The notes below the pieces were generated by a model. It saw nothing but the letters and a program-made list of their open reading frames with translations. It ran no database searches and was not told where the DNA came from. A program made the position numbers and the translations under genes. Below, piece by piece: positions 52,164-60,365 of a DNA stretch of 64,000 nucleotides (position 1 is its first letter; each line of letters starts with the position of its first letter). The DNA comes from Erythrobacter sp. EC-HK427 (GTDB taxonomy: Bacteria > Pseudomonadota > Alphaproteobacteria > Sphingomonadales > Sphingomonadaceae): NCBI RefSeq assembly GCF_902498745.1, contig NZ_LR701479.1:2194881-2258880 (forward strand), in the 5' to 3' direction.

Positions 52164-53465
52164 ATGGCCAAATACACGCACCCCATGCCCGATATCGGCG
52201 AAGGCATCACCGAAGCGGAAATCGTGACCTGGCAGAAGAAGGTCGGCGATATGGTTCATGAAGACGAGGAAGTCGTCGACATGATGACCGACAAGGCAAC
52301 CGTGCCGCTGGAAAGTCCGGTCACCGGACGTTTAGTCGCAATCGCGGGCGAGGCGGGCGATATGGTTGCCATCGGCAGCCCGATCTTCGTCATCGAAGTT
52401 GAAGGCGATGTGCCGGAGGATGTGGTTGAGGAAGCGGTCGCGGTTGAAGCGGCACCTGCGCCTGCTCCCGAACCAACGCCTGAGCCCGAAGAGCCCCTTC
52501 CCCTTAGGGAAGGGGTTGGGGATGGGGGTTCTGCATCAGAGACCTCGGAAACCCACCCCCCGGCCCCCTCCCGTGCGGGAGGGGGAGAGAAAGTCCTCGC
52601 CACCCCCGCCGTTCGCGCGCGCGCCAGGGATCTCGGCATCGATCTCGCGCAGGTCAAACCCGCCGAGGATGGCCGCATCCGCCATGCCGATCTCGATGCT
52701 TTCATAAGCTATTCGGGCGGTTTCTCGGGTGCGGGCAAAACCCGCGCGGACGAGCAAATCAAGGTCATCGGCCTGCGCAAACGCATTGCCGAGAATATGC
52801 AGGCGGCCAAGCGCAACATTCCGCATTTCACCTATGTCGAAGAATGCGACGTTACCGAACTGGAACGCACCCGCGCTCAGCTCAACGAAAATCGCGAAGC
52901 CAAAGGACAGGAACGCCCCAAGCTGACGATGCTCCCGCTGCTCATCACCGCGATTTGCAAGGCGCTGCCCGATTTCCCGATGATCAACGCCCGCTTCGAT
53001 GACGAGGCGAGGGTCGTCACCCGCCATGGCAGCGTGCATCTGGGCATGGCGACGATGACCGGTAACGGCTTGATCGTGCCGGTCATCCGCGACGCGCAGG
53101 GCAAGAACCTGTTCCAGCTCGCCAATGAGATCACCCGGCTCGCCAATGCGGCGCGCGACGGCACGGCCAAGTCGGAAGAATTGTCCGGCTCGACGCTCAC
53201 CATCACGTCGCTTGGCCCGCTCGGCGGCGTGGCGACAACGCCGGTTATCAACCGCCCCGAAGTGGCGATCATCGGCCCGAATCGGATTGTCGAGCGGCCC
53301 ATGTTTGTCACCGGCGCAGACGGGGTCGAGCGGATCGAGAAGCGCAAGCTGATGAACATCTCGATCAGCTGCGATCACCGCGTGGTTGACGGCTATGACG
53401 CGGCGGCTTTCGTGCAGGCGCTGAAGAAACTGATCGAGGCTCCGGCAACGATTTTAGCGGGGTAG
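52164..53465 (+). CDS. bkdC: Dihydrolipoamide acyltransferase E2 of the branched-chain complex
   Basis: 433 residues. One lipoyl domain (about 1-78) with lipoylated Lys44 in MMTDKATVPLES. A peripheral-subunit-binding domain near residues 148-182 (ATPAVRARARDLGIDL). The catalytic acyltransferase domain contains His405-x3-Asp409-Gly in CDHRVVDGYDAAAF. Between lipoyl and binding domains lies a linker that is partly encoded by a dispersed palindromic repeat (residues about 110-142, PLPLREGVGDGG ... HPPAPSRAGGG). Linkers in E2 are flexible, so the insertion is tolerated. It transfers acyl groups to CoA. Last gene of the operon. Confidence 0.94.
   Translation: MAKYTHPMPDIGEGITEAEIVTWQKKVGDMVHEDEEVVDMMTDKATVPLESPVTGRLVAIAGEAGDMVAIGSPIFVIEVEGDVPEDVVEEAVAVEAAPAPAPEPTPEPEEPLPLREGVGDGGSASETSETHPPAPSRAGGGEKVLATPAVRARARDLGIDLAQVKPAEDGRIRHADLDAFISYSGGFSGAGKTRADEQIKVIGLRKRIAENMQAAKRNIPHFTYVEECDVTELERTRAQLNENREAKGQERPKLTMLPLLITAICKALPDFPMINARFDDEARVVTRHGSVHLGMATMTGNGLIVPVIRDAQGKNLFQLANEITRLANAARDGTAKSEELSGSTLTITSLGPLGGVATTPVINRPEVAIIGPNRIVERPMFVTGADGVERIEKRKLMNISISCDHRVVDGYDAAAFVQALKKLIEAPATILAG
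52494..52590. repeat. Palindromic repeat, family B copy 2, inside the E2 gene
   Basis: CCCCTTCCCCTTAGGGAAGG and CCCCTCCCGTGCGGGAGGGG enclose about 45 bases. It relates to the copy at 10277-10376 in layout and arm sequence. It is in frame with the E2 gene, adds about 32 residues rich in Pro, Gly and Ser, and leaves no stop codon. Confidence 0.85.
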
Positions 53466-53480
53466 GAAAAGAGTGCAAAA

Positions 53481-53532
53481 AGCCGCGCGCAATGTGTTGA
53501 CACCCTATCGGGGCTCCACTAAACGCGCGGCT
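53481..53532. repeat. Long-range inverted repeat around the tRNA-Asp promoter
   Basis: AGCCGCGCG (53481-53489) and CGCGCGGCT (53524-53532) are perfect 9-base inverted arms 34 bases apart. They bracket the -35/-10 region. They may be a terminator stem for the E2 operon or an upstream protein-binding site. Confidence 0.5.
53497..53525 (+). promoter_or_regulatory. Candidate promoter of tRNA-Asp
   Basis: TTGACA (53497-53502) matches the -35 consensus. After 17 bases comes TAAACG, a modest -10. It is about 37 bases before the tRNA start. A GC-rich discriminator follows, as in stringently controlled stable-RNA promoters. Confidence 0.6.
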
Positions 53533-53561
53533 CCCAAGAGGCGCTAGAGCCGCTTAAGTGC

Positions 53562-53638
53562 GCGGGTGTAGCTCAGTTGGTTAGAGTATCGGCCTGTCAC
53601 GCCGAGGGTCGCGGGTTCAAGTCCCGTCACTCGCGCCA
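53562..53638 (+). tRNA. tRNA-Asp (anticodon GTC)
   Basis: 77 bases with encoded CCA, starting GCGGGTGTAGCTCAGTTGGT. Acceptor arm GCGGGTG/CACTCGC with one G-T pair. Anticodon arm TCGGC-CTGTCAC-GCCGA carries GTC. The T arm is CGGGTTCAAGTCCCG. All arms fold. Confidence 0.98.
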
Positions 53639-53693
53639 CTTGGGATTTTTCTCCTCCTTGCTTCCGCCGGAATGAACCGGCATTGCTGCGCGC

Positions 53694-54845
53694 ATGAGCG
53701 GCAGTTTCACCTTCCATTATGGCCCGCAGGTCACGTCCGGCATCGGCGCGAGCGCCGATCTTGCGCCGCTGCTGCCTGACGGTCCGGTGCTGTTCGTCAC
53801 CGATGCGAATTTGCGCCGCCTTGGCTTGTGCGACGCTGCTTTGGCGGGGCTGGCAGGCCGTGACATTGTCGTGTTCGACGATGTGCAGGAAGACCCGCAT
53901 GAAGCCAGTGTGCTCGGCGCGCTGGCACTGGCGCGGGAGGCGGGCGCGCGGTCGGTGGTCGGCTTTGGCGGCGGCAGCCCCATGGATGTCGCCAAGGCGG
54001 CGGCCTATCTGCTCGGCAGCGGAGAGCGGATTGCGGATATTTACGGCGTCGGCCAAGCCAAGGGGCAGGGCGCTCCGCTGGTGCTGGTGCCGACTACCGC
54101 AGGCACGGGCAGCGAAGCGACGAATATCGCGATCCTGACGGTGGGAGAAACGCAGAAGAAGGGCATTGTCAGCAATGCGCTCTATGCCGCGCACGCTGTG
54201 CTCGATGCCTCGCTCACCACCGGCCTGCCGCGCCACGTGACCGCCGCGACGGGGATCGATGCGATGGTGCACGCGATTGAAGCCTACACCACGAAGCGGC
54301 TCAAAAACCCTATCTCGGATGCGCTGGCGAAAGAGGCCTTGCGCCTGTTGCGGGGCAATCTGCTGACCGCTTGCGATGACCCAGAGAACCTTGCGGCGCG
54401 CGATGCGATGTTGCGGGGGAGCTATCTGGCGGGGGTCGCCTTTGCCAATGCGCCCTGCGCGGGCGTGCACGCGCTCGCCTATCCGCTGGGCGGGCATTTC
54501 CACGTTCCGCACGGCCTCTCCAACGCGCTGATGCTGAGGCAAGTGCTTGCGCACAATATGCCCGCCGCGCGGGAGCTTTATGCGGAGCTGGCGCTGGTGA
54601 TGCTGCCCGAACTGGCGGAGAAGCGCCATCTGGGCGCGAGAGTGCTGGCCGATGCTTTCGCTGGCGAAATGCAGGCGCTGGCCACAGCGGCGGGCTTGCC
54701 GAAGACGCTGTCGGAGGTGGGCATTGGCGGCGACCATCTCGACCTGCTGGCGGACGAAGCGATGAAGCAGGAGCGGCTCTTGGTGAACAATCCGGTCGCC
54801 ATCACCCGCGCCGATGCGCGGCGGATGTATGAGGCGGCACTGTGA
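53694..54845 (+). CDS. Iron-containing alcohol dehydrogenase
   Basis: 383 residues of the group III (Fe-ADH) family. The NAD-binding [15 protein letters not shown] lies near residue 88 and [12 protein letters not shown] near 135. The iron site is formed by Asp and His in [13 protein letters not shown] (about 190) and later His in [21 protein letters not shown]. It interconverts an alcohol and aldehyde; the substrate is not predictable. The following thioesterase gene starts on its stop codon (GTGA). Confidence 0.9.
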   Translation: MSGSFTFHYGPQVTSGIGASADLAPLLPDGPVLFVTDANLRRLGLCDAALAGLAGRDIVVFDDVQEDPHEASVLGALALAREAGARSVVGFGGGSPMDVAKAAAYLLGSGERIADIYGVGQAKGQGAPLVLVPTTAGTGSEATNIAILTVGETQKKGIVSNALYAAHAVLDASLTTGLPRHVTAATGIDAMVHAIEAYTTKRLKNPISDALAKEALRLLRGNLLTACDDPENLAARDAMLRGSYLAGVAFANAPCAGVHALAYPLGGHFHVPHGLSNALMLRQVLAHNMPAARELYAELALVMLPELAEKRHLGARVLADAFAGEMQALATAAGLPKTLSEVGIGGDHLDLLADEAMKQERLLVNNPVAITRADARRMYEAAL

Positions 54846-55288
54846 GCGCCAAAGAGAACTCCCGCACTCCGTCCAAACCGCGTTCAGCCTACAAGGCGTT
54901 CCGCGCCATTCCCACGCGCTGGGCGGACAATGATGCCTACGGCCATGTCAACAACGTGGTGTATTATGCCTGGTTCGATACGGCGGTGAACGCCGAACTG
55001 GTCGATCGCGGCGTGCTCGATATCGAAGAGGGAGCGGTGATCGGCCTCGTGGTCGAAACCCAATGCCGTTATTTCGCGCCGCTCGCCTTTCCGCAGACGG
55101 TGGAGGCGGGCGTGCGTGTGGCGAAGCTCGGCACGTCCAGCGTGCGCTATGAAGTGGGCATATTCGCGCAAGGGAACGATGAACCCGCTGCCGAGGGGCA
55201 TTTCATCCATGTCTATGTGGATCGGGAGACCCGCAGGCCGGTGCCATTGCCCGACGATTGGCGGGTGGTTCTGGAGGAACTGGCCTAG
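54842..55288 (+). CDS. Hot-dog-fold acyl-CoA thioesterase (4HBT family)
   Basis: 148 residues from a GTG overlapping the alcohol-dehydrogenase stop. [25 protein letters not shown] near residue 28 has the conserved Asp and His of 4-hydroxybenzoyl-CoA-type thioesterases. [22 protein letters not shown] continues the fold. It probably hydrolyses a short or aromatic acyl-CoA. Its pairing with an alcohol dehydrogenase hints at an alcohol/acid catabolic step, which is inference. Confidence 0.85.
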   Translation: MSAKENSRTPSKPRSAYKAFRAIPTRWADNDAYGHVNNVVYYAWFDTAVNAELVDRGVLDIEEGAVIGLVVETQCRYFAPLAFPQTVEAGVRVAKLGTSSVRYEVGIFAQGNDEPAAEGHFIHVYVDRETRRPVPLPDDWRVVLEELA

Positions 55289-55518
55289 CTCTTGTCCTTC
55301 GGCACGCCCCAATGGCCCGTTTCCATCCAGATCAGGAAATTGCGCAAGGGCAGCAGCCACACGACGCCCAGCGTGGTGTAAACCAGCGCCTGCACAATCC
55401 CCGGCCAGCCGCCGATAATGTCAGGTGCATAGCGGGCGATGACAATGGCGTAGACCATCAGCACGGCAAACAGGCCGAGAATGCCGACGGGGATGCGCCA
55501 GGTCGGTTCGGTGCGCAT
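55285..55518 (-). CDS. DUF2842-family small membrane protein
   Basis: 77 residues with two membrane helices (about 10-30, [21 protein letters not shown]; 41-60, [20 protein letters not shown]). The P-G-I-V-Q and [16 protein letters not shown] segments are conserved in the alphaproteobacterial DUF2842 family of unknown function. The start overlaps the stop of the 5-FCL gene (ATGA). The stop overlaps the convergent thioesterase stop by 4 bases. Confidence 0.8.
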   Translation of the reverse strand: MRTEPTWRIPVGILGLFAVLMVYAIVIARYAPDIIGGWPGIVQALVYTTLGVVWLLPLRNFLIWMETGHWGVPKDKS

Positions 55519-56099
55519 CAGAACGGCCCGTAAATGCGGGTGGGGGTGATGATGGCGGCAAGCGGCATATCGTGATCCTCTATTGGCAGGGCATCCACCT
55601 TTTGCACATCCCAAGCCAGACCCAGCGCAATGGTTCCCCGATGCGCGGCGAGCCAGCGGTCGTAATAGCCACCGCCTTGGCCCAGCCTTTGCCCGCTATC
55701 GGTGAAGCCGACAAGCGGGACGAAAAGCACCTGCGGGGTGTCCTGCGGCGCATCGGCGGTGGGCTGCATGATGGCGTGCGGGCCTTCCTCCAGATCGCTT
55801 TCGCCATACGGGTCGGTGTGCGCGTGGAAGGCCATGGCCCCGTCATCACCGATGCGGGGGAGGGCGATGGAGTGTCCGGCCTCCATAAAGAAACGCGCAT
55901 AGCCTGCAGCGGGCGCTTCTGCGTCTGCGGCGCGATAGAGGCCGATGGTCGCGGTTTCGGGGATCAGCTCTATGACAGGGGCAGGGGGACGGCGGAAGAC
56001 CAGCGCGCTCACCGCATCAGGCAGCGACGCAACGTGCTCGCGGCGGGCTTTGCGGAGATTGGTGCGCAACTGCGCCTTGTCTTGCACGTCTTCAGTCAC
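55518..56099 (-). CDS. fau: 5-formyltetrahydrofolate cyclo-ligase
   Basis: 193 residues from the GTG at 56099, chosen because GGAG lies five bases upstream; an ATG at 56114 would begin inside a family A repeat and lacks spacing. KAQLRTNLRKARREH near the start and the ATP/phosphate-binding VPLVGFTDSGQRLGQGGGYYDRWLA block are diagnostic. It converts 5-formyl-THF to methenyl-THF with ATP. In many proteobacteria this gene follows the 6S RNA gene, as it does here. Confidence 0.93.
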   Translation of the reverse strand: MTEDVQDKAQLRTNLRKARREHVASLPDAVSALVFRRPPAPVIELIPETATIGLYRAADAEAPAAGYARFFMEAGHSIALPRIGDDGAMAFHAHTDPYGESDLEEGPHAIMQPTADAPQDTPQVLFVPLVGFTDSGQRLGQGGGYYDRWLAAHRGTIALGLAWDVQKVDALPIEDHDMPLAAIITPTRIYGPF

Positions 56100-56106
56100 A
56101 CCCACT

Positions 56107-56221
56107 CCGCTCATCCTGAGCCTGTCGAAGGATTGTTCGTAGTTTCGGGGATTCCGCTAGAAGAAAAAGCAATGCTTCGACAAGCTCAGCATGAGCTCGT
56201 CGAAGGGCTCAGCATGAGCGG
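56107..56221. repeat. Dispersed inverted repeat, family A copy 4
   Basis: CCGCTCATCCTGAGCCTGTC ... GAAGG and CTTCGACAAGCTCAGCATGA, with an extra partial right arm (CTCGTCGAAGGGCTCAGCAT) appended. It lies between fau and the 6S RNA, just upstream of the fau start. Confidence 0.85.
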
Positions 56222-56231
56222 ATTCTTAGAT

Positions 56232-56299
56232 CCCGCCCTCAAGTAGCGGAGCGATAGGGCAAAAACCCGCCCTCAAGTAGCGAAGCGGTAGGGCGAAAA
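56232..56299 (-). repeat. Two 34-base direct repeats after 6S RNA, terminator-like
   Basis: CCCGCCCTCAAGTAGCGNAG... occurs twice back to back (56232-56265, 56266-56299) with few differences. On the minus strand each unit can form a GCCCT/AGGGC stem, and TTTTT follows the first. They lie directly past the 6S RNA 3' end. Confidence 0.7.
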
Positions 56300-56301
56300 A
56301 A

Positions 56302-56485
56302 TTATGTGGCGGATCCACCATGGGTCGTTTTCCTGGAAATCCTCTGACGCCTCAACGTCAGGTGGGCGCCATATGCACCGGCACCACAGCCGAACTGGTG
56401 CGCCGAACAGGGACAGCTCCCATGGATTTTGCTTATAGCCTCAGGGATTTTCACTCCGGATCGTTCCGGGCAGAACCGCCACTCG
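56302..56485 (-). ncRNA. ssrS: 6S RNA
   Basis: About 184 bases on the minus strand between zapA and fau, the usual site in proteobacteria. The ends pair (GTGGCGG with CCGCCAC). The conserved CGTTGAGGCGTCAGAGGATT segment near the 3' half and GGAGTGAAAATCCCTGAGGC near the 5' half are seen. A U-run (ATAATTTTTT) ends it. 6S RNA binds the housekeeping RNA polymerase holoenzyme in stationary phase. Ends are estimated from pairing and are accurate to a few bases only. Confidence 0.88.
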
Positions 56486-56512
56486 CCTATGTAGGGAGCA
56501 GCGCAGCACTTC

Positions 56513-56815
56513 TCAAGCCGGATTACCGTCCACCGTGTTGGCCAGCTCTTCCATCCGGCCTGCCAGTGCCTCCAGCTGCACCGCCAACGCTTCGCCGGGG
56601 ACAGCGGGCTGGCCGCTGGTTGCCTCGTGCAATTCGTCGGCGAGCAGCAGTGCGGCATAGAGCAGGATACGTTCGGGCGACTGTCCGCCCAGCGTATCGA
56701 GCTTGGCCAGCTTATCGTTGATCGACGCGCCGAGCATTTCGATATGCGCTTCCTCGCCCGCAGCGCAGGCGATGGTGTATTTGCGCCCGGCAATATCCAG
56801 CGTGACATTGCTCAT
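56513..56815 (-). CDS. zapA: Cell-division protein ZapA
   Basis: 100 residues. The head domain (VTLDIAGRKYTIACAAGEE) and a C-terminal coiled coil (about 50-95, LLYAALLLADELHEA, LEALAGRMEELANTV) match ZapA. It bundles FtsZ filaments at mid-cell. Its ATG overlaps the stop of the upstream coiled-coil gene. The 6S RNA follows, as expected. Confidence 0.93.
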   Translation of the reverse strand: MSNVTLDIAGRKYTIACAAGEEAHIEMLGASINDKLAKLDTLGGQSPERILLYAALLLADELHEATSGQPAVPGEALAVQLEALAGRMEELANTVDGNPA

Positions 56816-57042
56816 GGCGCGGCATCCTTTTCGAGCGTGCCCAGCACCGCCTCGATCTGTGCCAGCGCAGCAGCGGCCTCGGCCTGCAGCGCGTCATACC
56901 GGGCTTGCAATTCAGGATTGCTGCTGCCGCCATTTCCGAACGGCAGGCCGGGCGCAACTCGGGCCGCCTCGATACGGCGCAAAGCTGCCTCGATCCGGGC
57001 AAGGGCGCGCTGCATCCTGTCGGCAGGTGAGATGTCGCTCAT
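56812..57042 (-). CDS. Coiled-coil protein preceding zapA (ZauP-like candidate)
   Basis: 76 residues, nearly all helical with heptads (RMQRALARIEAALRRIEAA, LQARYDALQAEAAAAL, LAQIEAVLGTLEK) broken by a Gly-Gly-Ser loop near residue 40. It has no membrane segment. It overlaps zapA by 4 bases. In Caulobacter a coiled-coil protein, ZauP, is encoded upstream of ZapA and works with it. Position and architecture agree, so I propose the same role. Sequence similarity cannot be verified here. Confidence 0.65.
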   Translation of the reverse strand: MSDISPADRMQRALARIEAALRRIEAARVAPGLPFGNGGSSNPELQARYDALQAEAAAALAQIEAVLGTLEKDAAP

Positions 57043-57233
57043 AGCGCAGCAAAGATGAACCACATCCGTAACAAGAGCAAAGCCTTGGCCGTCAAAGCTG
57101 TGAATATCCTTCACCCGCGCAGCCTCGCCAAACGTCGCACATGGCAGCGACTTGCTTGACCTGACACGCTGCCCCCACCACACAGCCGGAAACCGAATCG
57201 CCCCCGCGTAAGGGGCGGGCGCAGGAGCAAAGA

Positions 57234-59216
57234 ATGAGCGACGCCGATACCCGTTTCAGCAACATGGCCAATGCCATCCGCGCGCTATCGATGGACGCGG
57301 TGCAGGCGGCCAATTCGGGGCATCCCGGAATGCCGATGGGCATGGCCGATGTGGCGACGGTGCTGTGGCAGGACTACCTCAAATTCGATCCCAAAGCGCC
57401 CGATTGGGCCGACCGTGACCGGTTTGTGCTGAGCGCGGGCCATGGCTCGATGCTGATCTACTCGCTGCTCTGGCTCTCGGGCTATGAAAGCCCGACGCTG
57501 GAGGACATCCGCAATTTCCGCCAGCTTGGCAGCCCCTGCGCGGGGCACCCCGAAAACTTCCTCATCCCCGCTGTCGAGGCGACCACCGGCCCGCTGGGGC
57601 AGGGCTTGGCAATGAGCGTAGGCATGGCGATGGCGGAGCGGCATCTGAATGCCGTGTTCGGAGACGAGCTGGTCGATCATCGCACCTGGGTGATCGCGGG
57701 CGACGGATGCCTGATGGAAGGTATCAATCACGAAGCCATCGGGCTGGCGGGGCATCTGAAGCTGGGCCGCCTGATCGTGCTGTGGGACGATAACAAGATC
57801 ACCATCGACGGCGCCGTCGATTTGTCGTCGTCGGAAGATATTCCCGCCCGCTACGAAGCGACTGGCTGGCACGTGACGAGCTGCGACGGGCACGATCCCG
57901 CCAGCATCCGCAAGGCGATTGACGCCGCCGTGGCCGAAACCGGCAAACCAAGTCTGGTACGCTGCTCCACGGTGATCGGCAAAGGCGCGCCCAACAAGGG
58001 CGGGACGAGCGGCGTCCACGGCTCCCCGCTGGGCGAGGCCGAGATTGCCGCTGCCCGCAAGGAACTGGGCTGGGCGCACGATCCCTTTGTCATTCCCGAC
58101 GATATCCTCGCAGACTGGCGCGCCACCGGCACGCGCGGCGGGGAAGCGCATTGCGAATGGCAGGGCCGCCTCAATGCGAGCGCGCAGAAGGCCGAATTCG
58201 AGCGCCGCATGGCGGGCGAATTGCCCGCGCGCTTCTCGCTCGCCAACTACACGCAGGGTCTGATGCAGAACCCGCAAAAGGTCGCCACCCGCAAGGCGAG
58301 CGAAATGGCGCTGGAGCAGATCAACGCCAAGCTCCCCGAAACCATCGGCGGCAGCGCCGACCTGACCGGTTCGAACAACACTAAGGCGGGCGGCATCACC
58401 GCCTTTACGGCAGAGGACTATGCGGGCCGTTATGTCTATTACGGCATCCGCGAATTCGGTATGGCGGCGGCGATGAACGGGATGGCGCTGCACGGCGGCG
58501 TGACCGCCTATGGCGGCACCTTCCTGATCTTCACCGATTATGCGCGCGGCGCGATCCGTCTCTCGGCCTTGCAGCAATGCCCCGTCGTCTATGTGATGAC
58601 GCATGACAGCATCGGGCTAGGCGAAGACGGGCCGACGCACCAGCCGATCGAGCATTTGCAGAGCCTGCGGGCGATGCCGAACATTCTCGTGATGCGCCCC
58701 GCCGACGCGGTGGAGACCGCCGAGTGCTGGGAAGTCGCGCTGCGTCAGACCGAACGCCCCTCGGTGATTGCGCTCAGCCGCCAGAACCTGCCGCAAGTGC
58801 GCAACGCGCCCGAAGAGACCGACCAATGCGGCCTTGGTGCCTACCGCCTCAAGCGCGCGGGCAACAAGCGCGGCGTGGTGCTGATGGCGACGGGTTCGGA
58901 AGTCTCGCTCGCGCTTGAATGCGCGGACCGGCTGGAGAAAGAAGGCATCGGCGCCGATGTCGTCTCGATGGTCTGCACCGAGCTGTTTGACGAGCAGGAT
59001 GCCGCCTACAAGGCCGATATGCTCCCCGCAGACGTATGCAAGGTTTCGATTGAAGCCGGGACGACCTATGGGTGGGAACGGTATACGGGATTGGACGGCA
59101 TGAATTTCGGCATCGACCGTTTCGGCGCATCGGCACCGGCAGAGCAGCTTTACGCCAAATTCGGCCTGACGGCGGAGGCAATCGTCCCGCAAATCATACA
59201 CAAGATCAACGGATAA
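57234..59216 (+). CDS. tkt: Transketolase
   Basis: 660 residues, the usual length. ANSGHPGMPMGMADVATVLW near residue 23, LSAGHGSMLIYSLLWLSGYE, GHPE, TTGPLGQGLAMSVGMAMAE and the ThDP motif GDGCLMEGINHEAIGLAGHL are all present. So are the pyrimidine-domain RYVYYGIREFGMAAAMNGMAL and DSIGLGEDGPTHQPIEHL. It moves two-carbon units between sugar phosphates in the pentose-phosphate pathway. It starts a plus-strand run of sugar-phosphate genes: tkt, gap, pgk, then aldolase. Confidence 0.97.
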   Translation: MSDADTRFSNMANAIRALSMDAVQAANSGHPGMPMGMADVATVLWQDYLKFDPKAPDWADRDRFVLSAGHGSMLIYSLLWLSGYESPTLEDIRNFRQLGSPCAGHPENFLIPAVEATTGPLGQGLAMSVGMAMAERHLNAVFGDELVDHRTWVIAGDGCLMEGINHEAIGLAGHLKLGRLIVLWDDNKITIDGAVDLSSSEDIPARYEATGWHVTSCDGHDPASIRKAIDAAVAETGKPSLVRCSTVIGKGAPNKGGTSGVHGSPLGEAEIAAARKELGWAHDPFVIPDDILADWRATGTRGGEAHCEWQGRLNASAQKAEFERRMAGELPARFSLANYTQGLMQNPQKVATRKASEMALEQINAKLPETIGGSADLTGSNNTKAGGITAFTAEDYAGRYVYYGIREFGMAAAMNGMALHGGVTAYGGTFLIFTDYARGAIRLSALQQCPVVYVMTHDSIGLGEDGPTHQPIEHLQSLRAMPNILVMRPADAVETAECWEVALRQTERPSVIALSRQNLPQVRNAPEETDQCGLGAYRLKRAGNKRGVVLMATGSEVSLALECADRLEKEGIGADVVSMVCTELFDEQDAAYKADMLPADVCKVSIEAGTTYGWERYTGLDGMNFGIDRFGASAPAEQLYAKFGLTAEAIVPQIIHKING

Positions 59217-59231
59217 GCAGGAGTTCTGACT

Positions 59232-60239
59232 ATGGCGACCAAAGTTTCGATCAACGGTTTCGGGCGCATCGGACGCCTCGTGGCGCGCGCCATTCTGGAG
59301 CGGGACGATCACGATCTGGAGCTGGTGGCGATCAACGATCTGGCCGACACCAACGCCAACGCCCTGCTGTTCGGCTTCGATTCCACCCATGGCCGCTTCC
59401 CCGGCACGGTGGAGGTCGATGGCAACACGCTGGTGGTGAACGGCAAGCGCATTGCCGTGACCAGCGAACGCAATCCCGGCGAACTGCCGCATGGCGAGAT
59501 GGGCGTCGACATGGTGCTCGAATGCACCGGCTTCTTCCAGAGCGACGAGGCCTGCCGTCCGCATCTCGCTGCCGGTGCGAAGCGCGTGCTGATCTCGGCA
59601 CCCGCCAAGGGCGTTTCCGCCACCATCGTTTACGGCGTGAACCACGATGTGCTGACGGCGGACGACGTGATCGTCTCCAACGCCAGCTGCACCACCAACT
59701 GCCTCTCGCCGGTGGCCAAGGTGCTGCACGAGACGGTGGGGATCGAGCGCGGTTTCATGACCACGATCCACTCCTACACCAATGATCAGCGTATGCTCGA
59801 CCAGATGCACAGCGACATGCGCCGTGCGCGCGGCGGGGCGCAGAACATGATCCCGACCACCACTGGCGCGGCCCGCGCGGTCGGCCTAGTGCTGCCCGAA
59901 CTCGCTGGCAAGCTGGATGGATCGAGCGTGCGCGTGCCGACGCCCAATGTGTCGCTGATCGATCTGGTTTTCACGCCGGGTCGTGACACCACAGCGGAAG
60001 AGCTGAACGCCGCGCTGAAGGCGGCTGCCGATGGCGCAATGAAGGGCGTGCTCGATTACACCGACAAGCCGCTGGTTTCGAGCGACTTCAACCACCACCC
60101 GGCGTCTTCGACCGTGGACTCGCTGGAGACCGCCGTGCTCGAAGGCAAGCTGTGCCGCGTGGTGAGCTGGTACGACAATGAATGGGGCTTCTCCAACCGC
60201 ATGATCGACACGGCGGGCGTGATGGCGAAGTTTCTCTAA
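59232..60239 (+). CDS. gap: Glyceraldehyde-3-phosphate dehydrogenase
   Basis: 335 residues with [15 protein letters not shown] at the N-terminus, [14 protein letters not shown] for nucleotide binding, and Cys153 in [17 protein letters not shown] as nucleophile. [21 protein letters not shown] and [12 protein letters not shown] complete the family pattern. It converts glyceraldehyde-3-phosphate to 1,3-bisphosphoglycerate. Asp near residue 33 suggests NAD+ preference. Only 15 bases follow tkt; a repeat separates it from pgk. Confidence 0.96.
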   Translation: MATKVSINGFGRIGRLVARAILERDDHDLELVAINDLADTNANALLFGFDSTHGRFPGTVEVDGNTLVVNGKRIAVTSERNPGELPHGEMGVDMVLECTGFFQSDEACRPHLAAGAKRVLISAPAKGVSATIVYGVNHDVLTADDVIVSNASCTTNCLSPVAKVLHETVGIERGFMTTIHSYTNDQRMLDQMHSDMRRARGGAQNMIPTTTGAARAVGLVLPELAGKLDGSSVRVPTPNVSLIDLVFTPGRDTTAEELNAALKAAADGAMKGVLDYTDKPLVSSDFNHHPASSTVDSLETAVLEGKLCRVVSWYDNEWGFSNRMIDTAGVMAKFL

Positions 60240-60258
60240 ACTCGCTGCACCCACTCAT

Positions 60259-60355
60259 CCGTTCGTGCTGAGCGTGTCGAAGCACTGCAATTTCTTGCGA
60301 CCGGCACGAAGGTCAAAAAGACAGGACAGCCCTACGACAGGCTCAGGGCGAACGG
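60259..60355. repeat. Dispersed inverted repeat, family A copy 5 (degenerate)
   Basis: CCGTTCGTGCTGAGCGTGTC and CAGCCCTACGACAGGCTCAG, with more mismatches than the other copies. The distal end reads GGGCGAACGGAG and gives the GGAG used by pgk. Confidence 0.8.
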
Positions 60356-60365
60356 AGATTTGTAT

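Noticed and set aside
56107-60355. CRISPR-like array from the family A repeats
   Set aside because: Copies are scattered, imperfect and inverted rather than regularly spaced direct repeats. No cas genes are present anywhere in the window.
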